Shown here: positions 57,903 to 64,000 of the stretch, piece after piece
How the letters are laid out: each line of letters opens with the position of its first letter
Numbering within the stretch: the stretch's first letter is position 1
Origin: Puccinellia tenuiflora
Taxonomy: Eukaryota; Streptophyta; Magnoliopsida; Poales; Poaceae
Direction of reading: 5' to 3'
Assembly (NCBI GenBank): GCA_012064385.1
Contig: QRDG01000415.1
Location: forward strand, 775,032 to 839,031
DNA length: 64,000 nucleotides
Program-made: the position numbers and the translations under genes
Notes under the pieces: model-generated
Databases searched by the model: none
What the model was told of the DNA's origin: nothing
The model's input: the letters and a program-made list of their open reading frames with translations, nothing else

Positions 57903-59349
57903 TTCCCAGGAAATTCCCTGGATCCTCTCCTCCAAAAATTACTTTCTCTCAGCCCCGCGTCGCTCCCTGGGGGCGACTCGGGCGGCGAAACCCTAGCCGC
58001 CACCCAAGCGCCCCTCCTCACCCCTCCCTCCCTGGCCGTCGCCGGAGGATGCCGGCGGGCAAAAGCCCTCACCGGCGGACGGTGGTGGCGGCAGGGCGCT
58101 CGTTCGGGTTCGATTCGCTGGCGGGAACGTGCGGTGGAACTGGTGGAGGTCGAGATGCGATGGCGCGCTGGCGCTGCGGAGGACACGGCCGGCCTCTGGC
58201 GGCGCGCGCGCGTGGCGCTGCGGTGGCGGCGGCCGACCTCTGGTCGTGCGCTGCGGAGGTGCGGGTACCCAGATCTGGGCCCATGCTAACCCGGGGCATC
58301 CCCTTGCCCCCATCTTCTTCTCCCTCCTCCCACCCCTCCCGTCTGCCGTTGGTGGAGGACGCTGGGCGGGCGAGCATGCGAGCAGTGGCCCTCTGGGCGG
58401 AGGCTGCTCTGTTCTGCCCTGGCGGATCCTGGCGGTGGCAGCTGCGGACCAGCACAGTGGCACCGATGGTCTGTGGCGGCGCGGCGCAGGTGGATGTACG
58501 TCGCCTGCTCGATGCGCTCCCGGCGATGTCCGGCCTGCTGGCGCTGGCCGGTGCCCTCCTACGACGACAACGTTCCTAGGCTTCCCTCCCTGTGGTGGTC
58601 TTCTTTGCCGATGTACTTCGCCACCTCGGGTCTGCCCTGCATCGATGGTCTTAAGATGCCTTTGTTCATGGGTCGGGGTGAAATCCCCGCGTAGCGATGG
58701 CTTGCACTGTCAACGGCGACGCCCAACGGTGGCGTTACCTCCTTGGAGGCATTGGCATGACCCTGACCAGACTTCCTCCTCGAGCACCGGGGGAAACCCT
58801 AGGTCCGGCCTCCCAGACCGGGTAGCGAAGGCGTCCCCGCGCCGTTGCCCTCTTGAAGGTGCTGCTTTGGCTGCAAGTGGAGTACCTGATGCGGCAGCTG
58901 GAGGTTGGCGTGTCACTCTGACGCAGATTGCTACTCTGGGTGCGGACCTCCGGGGCGCATCGTTTGCTAATGTCGGCACTTCCCCGACGATTACTACACC
59001 AGTTCCAGCCGGGCCTTGCCTCTCACCTGCCGACTCTCTAGGCACATGGGTGCGACATACGTTGGCCTGGGCAGTCTTGGAGCTGTCATCGTCCTTGGAG
59101 GCACTTGACAATGGCGGCGATGCTTCCCTGCCATTCTGAGTCTCGACGCCTCATCATTCTTGGCTGGAGGTAAGGCTAGGCGAGGCCTAATGTCGTTAGG
59201 GTTTGTGTTTGAGGGCACCTCCTTACCTAGTTGCAGTCGCTTGGTGAGGACGATCGTGTTTGTGTGCGTGCGTGTGTGTGTGTCCCTCCTTTCTAGAGGT
59301 TGTACTCCCGATGTCTTCTTTCTGTTCAATGAAATGAAACGCAAGCTCT
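57903..59349 (+). mobile_element. GC-rich retroposon-like block
   Basis: A GC-rich leader-like kilobase with an AAACCCTAGCCGCCACC start ends in a T-rich 3' segment (GTTTGTGTGCGTGCGTG, TTGTACTCCCGATG, TTCAATGAAATGAAACGCAA). Such ends are typical of Triticeae LINE/SINE-type copies. Long ORFs exist in several frames because stop codons are rare in GC-rich DNA; none shows a retroelement domain. The chromovirus LTR has inserted at its 3' end, at the putative duplication GCTCT. Confidence 0.4.
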
Positions 59350-59616
59350 TGTCACGGATCTACTCTCGATTGATAGGATAGTGTAGTACAGGAATGGGGA
59401 TTAGGGAGAGGAACAGGGGGATTCGAGAGAGAGACAGAGCAGAGAGGTTCAGGAGAAGAACATTCTTCACAGATTACAATCATGATCCCTCCGGCCGCAG
59501 CCATTTCCTATTTAACACACACGCTACGCTAGCCAACCGAAGTCCTCCAGCTCAGCGAAAGCGATGACGCCTCCGGTACTCTTCCCAGCCAATACGACGC
59601 TGCCAGGTGTCAGACA
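59350..59616 (-). repeat. 3' LTR of the chromovirus
   Basis: On the minus strand it opens TGTCTGACACCTGG at 59616 and ends CCGTGACA at 59350, giving 4 bp inverted ends TGTC/GACA. GCTCT (59345-59349) is the expected target duplication. Confidence 0.75.
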
Positions 59617-62600
59617 GGTTCCTCGACATTCCCCCGCCCGTGAAGAACTGCTTGTCCCCAAGCAGGTGCCCGCGGAAAACGACGACCGAGATCCTCGGCG
59701 TCCTCCCAGGTGGTCAGCTCGGCTGGCAAACCCGTCCAAGTGACTCGCACGCGTGACGCTGTAGCACTCCCCGCATTGATCTGTAATGGCTCGCTAACAC
59801 TGTCAGTAGCAAGGTCGAACTCCAGAATGGACGCGCATACCTGGGTGTGTGGAGGAACATGACGCTTCAATTGGGACACGTGCACCATAGGGTGTACTTG
59901 GCTGCCAGGAGGAAGATCCAACTTGTAAGCCACTTCACCAACTCGTTTCAGCACTTTGTATGGCCCAAAGTATCTGAATGACAATTTCTGATTCCCTCTC
60001 AGCGCCACGGATTGCTGGATATAAGGTTGCAGTTTCAGGTAAACTTGATCTCCCATCTGGAAACTGCGTTCACTTCTGTGTTTATCCGCTTGGTTCTTCA
60101 TACGTTATTGAGCTCGAAGCAACTGTTGCCGTATCACATCCACCATGGTTGCTCGTTCCTTAAGCCAAACGTCCAGCTCTGCCGAAGCACAATCACTAGT
60201 AGAAATGCCCAATGTGCGAGGAGGGTAACCATACAGGACCTCGAATGGTGTTCTTCCCAGGGCAGAATGGAACGAGGTGTTGTGCCAGTACTCCACCAAT
60301 GGTAGCCACACCGCCCATTTCTTTGGACAAGAATGCACCATGCAGCGCAGAAACCCCTCCAAACATTGGTTAAGCCGTTCAGTTTGCCCATCCGTCTGCG
60401 GGTGGTACGACGAACTCATGTGCAGAGTTGTATCTGCGAGACGAAAAAATTCCTGCCACAGCTTACTAGTGAAGATACAGTCTCTGTCTGAAATTATCAT
60501 GCCAGGCATGCCATGCAAGCGATAGATGCTGTTCATGAACTCTGTGGCCACTTTAAAAGCTGTGAATGGATGGTTCAATGGAACAAAGTGACTGTACTTA
60601 GAGAACTTGTCAATCACCACCAAGATCACATCACAATTATTGGATAGGGGTAGACCTTCGATAAAATCCATGCAAATCACCTGCCAAGCTTCAGTTGGTA
60701 CTAGAAGTGGCTGCAACAGTCCTAGCGTCTTCACATGTTCTGTCTTGGCCTGTTGACAGATGGAACAACTGGCAACAAACTGTTGGATAGTTTCTTTCAT
60801 CTTTGGCCAAGCAAAGTATCTTTTTACTCTATGGTATGTTGCGGCCACACCTGAATGACCCCCCATCCCGCTGCTGTGCAGAGCCTAAAGTATGTGTTGT
60901 TGTGCTAAATGGTTATTTCCCACCCATATGCGGTCACGCCATCTGATAATGCCGTCCTGGAGAATGTAGCCTTTGTCATTCTTCTTAGAGATACTCAACT
61001 CCTGAAGTATGGCTCGAGCGATAGGATCATCCTCATATCCTCGCTGCAAGCTGTCCAGCCACGCAGGAGTAGCCGCAGAGACATTCACAGCGTGTAGGTC
61101 ATGCGTTTGTCTAGATAACCCATCAGCTACAGCATTATTAACTCCTTTCTTATGCACCAATTTGAACTGAAGGCCCAAAAGTTTCACAAAGGCTTTTTGT
61201 TGAAGTGGCGTGTGTATCCGCTGTTCTGTGAGGTGCAGCAAACTTTTATGATCTGTGTGAATTTCAAATTCTCTGTGCTGTAAGTATGGCCTCCATTTGT
61301 CTATAGCAACGAGAATAGCCAAACACTCCTTTTCATAGGCTGACAGGGTTTGATTTCGAGGACTAAGAGCCTTGCTTAAATAAGCCACTGGATGACCAGC
61401 TTGTAATAACACTGCTCCAATCCCTGTGTTAGATGCATCCGTTTCAATAGCAAAGGGTAATTGAAAGTTAGGCAGAGCTAGCACTAGCGCTGTACTGAGG
61501 GCAAACTTTAACTGTTCAAAGGCTGTCTTCTGTGCCGGTCCCCACAAAAATAACACTCCTTTCTTGAGTAACTGTGTAAGAGGTTGAGCCAGAATGCCAT
61601 AATGCTCCATGTATTTCCTGTAGTACCCTGTTGTGCCTAGAAATCCCCTTAATTCCTTGATATTCTTTGGTACCGGCATGCTAAGCACTGCTTTCACTTT
61701 TTCCTTATCAGTAGCCACTCCTTTACCACTGATGACATGCCCCAAATACTCCAACTCTGTCATAGCAAAAGAACATTTGCTGCGTTTGATGAACAACTGA
61801 TGGTACTTCAGCAATTCAAACACCTCTTTCAAATGTTTGACATGGGCTTCCAAAGATGGACTGTAAATGATTATGTCATCTATGAAGACTAACACACTCT
61901 TCCTCAAATATGGCGCCAAAATTTGATTCATAGTTCCTTGGAAAGTTGCTGGAGCTGAAGTCAGACCAAAAGGCATTACAAGGAATTCATATAGCCCTTG
62001 ATGGGTTTGGAAAGCCATTTTGTGCTCCTCTCCTTCAGCCATCCTTATCTGGTGATAACCAGATTTTAAATCCAACTTAGTGAACATAGCTGCTCCTGCC
62101 AATTCATCCAACAGTTCGTCTATGACAGGCAGTGGATGTTTGTTCTTGACCGTGAGCTCATTAAGCAGTCTATAATCCACACAAAAACGCCACTGACCAA
62201 CCTTTTTGCGCACCAGTAAGACAGGCAAGGCAAATGAGCTGCAACTTTTCTGTATGATACCACTACTTAGCATGTCATACACTTGACGCTCAATCTCATC
62301 CTCCTGGTGCGGTGTATATCGATAGGGTCTCGTTTTGACTGGTTGAGCACCTGGAATCAATGGAATTTGATGATCCTGTGCTCGCCTAGGTGGCAACCCA
62401 TCTGGTTCAGCAAACAGCTGGTTGTATTCTGTCAGCAGACTGGCAATCAACTCTGGTAATGGTTCTGAAGGATCATGCGCGTCTTGATCACTTGAATTGT
62501 CTAAAGCATAGATTCCTTCACATGTTTTGTCAGTGATTTGCACCAGGTGTGTTACCGGTCCACGCCTCAACATGCCTTGCAATTTGGACGCAGCAACTTG

Positions 62601-64000
62601 TTTACACTTCGGTGGTATAGCCTGCACACCTGTCAGAGTAATACGACGACCACCATGACTAAAGAGCATAATTTGTCTTTTCCAATGTACCCACATAGGA
62701 CTATGAATATCCAACCAATCTTTTCCCAATATCATGTCATAACAGCCAATAGGTAACACATTGACTGTGTGCTGAAAAGAATGCCCTTGTACAGCCCACT
62801 GGAAGTCTTTCACACAAGTGTTGCAATGCATAGGATCACCATTTGCCACTGTAAATTGCACTTCTGACATTTCTGTTGTGGCACACTGTATAGTATCCAC
62901 TAACTGCTGGCTAACAAAAGAAGAAGCACTGCCAGAATCCACCAAAATCAGCAAATGATGCTTGCCCACTGTGCTAGGCAGTCGAATGGTGCATTTTGTT
63001 CGACTGCCTGTAGAGACCTGTTCTGCAGCTGGAATGACAGCTGCTAACATGCAGAGGTTGTCATTATCTGACTCCGAATTAGAATTGGAATGATTGAATG
63101 CTGTGCTTCCTGGCAACACATCCATGAGCTCTTCAATAACATGCAAGGGTATTTGATCTGGACATTTGTGTGCCTTGTTCCATTTTTCACCACAAACGAA
63201 ACACAACCCTTTAGCTCGCCGGTAGGATTTCAAGGTGTCCAATTTATCCTCCCATTTACCAGTGTCCTGTTTCCTCTTTTCATCAATCTTTGCATCAGGC
63301 CTGTCCTTACCGAAACGATCCACACGGTGCGAGGATCTATATTGCTTCTCATGTGTATATTTTCTTGATGCTTCCAACTCCTCTTCCTGCAACAAGGCCA
63401 AAAGACTAGCAGTATCTAGATCTTCGGGAAGGTGTAATCTAATTGCAGAACGAAGTTCAGGTTTAAGGCCTTCGATAAACTCATCTATAAAGAAACTTTC
63501 ATCTAGAGCAGGATTATACAAAAGTAACTGATTCCTAAGTTTTTCAAACGCTTCCACATACACTGCAACTGATTCAGTTTGTTTAAGTTGTCTTAGCTGG
63601 CGACGGTAATGCACATACTTGTTCTTGCCAAATTTTTCATGAACTAAGGTGCACAACTCTTCCCAGAGTTCCACCTTGCCCTTAGCCTCAACATTACGAA
63701 GCCACAAGGCTGCAGTTCCCTTGAAATTGAGAGAATCATAACGAGTGCGCAAGCCAGGCAACACCTGATATAGCTCAAAGTAGGTCTCACACTCCTGCTG
63801 CTAGAGGGAAATCCATCTTTGGAGTAGCGTGCGTACGAGATCTACTATGGTTATCATGCATAACATACGGATCGTCTGGATCATCATGTACAGGAATAAT
63901 GGCACGGTTGGTGCGAGAGGTACCTGTTCCCGGGGCATGCGACGGGTTCCCAAGGAGCCCGCGAGCATCACCCCGGCGAAGATGGTCGTCGCGGTGGTCA
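59610..64000 (-). pseudogene. Chromovirus gag-pol polyprotein, broken
   Basis: Order on the minus strand: gag N-terminal part (ATPKMDFP near 63820), a frameshift, gag core (LNFKGTAALWLRNVEAKG, LKQTESVAVYVEAFEKLR) and zinc knuckle CFVCGEKWNKAHKC. Then protease (LVDSGSASSF), RT (FCVDYRLLNELTVKNKHPLP, FTKLDLKSGYHQI, active-site FIDDI), RNase H (ETDASNTGIGAVLLQ), integrase (HHCC with CSICQQAK; DDE residues in CMDFIEG, SDRDCIF and SSYHPQTDGQTERLN) and the chromodomain-like C-terminus. Besides the gag frameshift near 63800, two in-frame stops interrupt it: TAG at 60882-60884 between RNase H and integrase, and TAA at 60102-60104 inside integrase. Both are explained by single C-to-T changes of Gln codons. 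All catalytic motifs are otherwise intact. Confidence 0.88.

Larger units (their letters stand above)
59350..64000 (-). mobile_element. Reina-like Ty3/gypsy chromovirus, 3' part
   Basis: A minus-strand gag-pol polyprotein (from beyond 64000 to 59610) is followed by a short LTR. The pol stop codon overlaps the LTR start. The short LTR (267 bp), CCHC-type zinc knuckle with CFVCGEKW, and a C-terminal chromodomain-type tail ending in a TWEDAEDL / FPRAPAWGQ phrase together point to the Reina lineage. The 5' LTR and the start of gag are outside the window. Confidence 0.85.

Noticed and set aside
58129..59139. 336-codon plus-strand ORF
   Set aside because: GC-rich retroposon-like block open in several frames, with no domain or splice logic.

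Overview
The window is plant nuclear DNA of Triticeae type (wheat, Aegilops or barley relatives). The repeats show this: a BARE1/Angela-type copia LTR, CACTA elements with tnp2-type transposases, gypsy LTRs opening TGATACGT-TCAAA-GTATC, Stowaway-type hairpins, and a Reina-like chromovirus. The genus is an inference. No bacterial or viral gene system is present. Most of the 64 kb is nested mobile DNA around a few low-copy islands.

Layout. 1-5064: 5' part of a minus-strand gypsy-class element with an odd 337-codon ORF. 5065-5614: unclassified. 5615-15747: plus-strand element with very long LTRs, a tRNA-Met-like primer site and no recognisable gag-pol, holding a 110-N assembly gap. 15748-23195: minus-strand Angela/BARE-type element with only a gag remnant and a truncated 3' LTR. 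It sits in a decayed CACTA element (23196-25588). 25589-35480: low-copy island with a tentative three-exon micro-ORF, a hAT element (27572-28319), a two-exon gene for a secreted 10-cysteine peptide (28706-29230, minus), a broken ubiquitin-specific protease fragment (32248-32737, minus) and a GC-rich promoter-like block (33580-34620). 35480-38991: LINE 3' end split by a 3.0 kb CACTA derivative containing a 5S rRNA-like segment. 39703-40116: Stowaway hairpin beside a plastid rpoB fragment.

40750-55002 is a complete 14.25 kb CACTA element with matching termini and a CCG target duplication. It carries a tnp2 transposase gene and a second gene (ORF2) with a Ulp1-like C-terminus, both on the minus strand and both inactivated. 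Nested in it are a gypsy solo LTR (GGAGG duplication), a retroposon inside that LTR, and a 672 bp Mutator-type element (9 bp duplication). It appears to have landed in the 5' part of a low-copy gene whose last two exons may lie at 56375-56705. 57611-59349 holds a dispersed repeat and a GC-rich retroposon-like block. 59350-64000 is the 3' part of a minus-strand Reina-like chromovirus polyprotein with two in-frame stops.

The only gene model that looks intact is the cysteine-rich peptide; a possible 3' gene end is at 56375-56705. The most unusual signals are the uneven similarity of the two long LTRs around the gap, pol III promoter-like segments (5S-like and tRNA-like) inside two CACTA elements, the Ulp1-like protein lacking the expected catalytic cysteine, and terminal-type repeats in front of the second CACTA gene. 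I see no convincing undescribed system.
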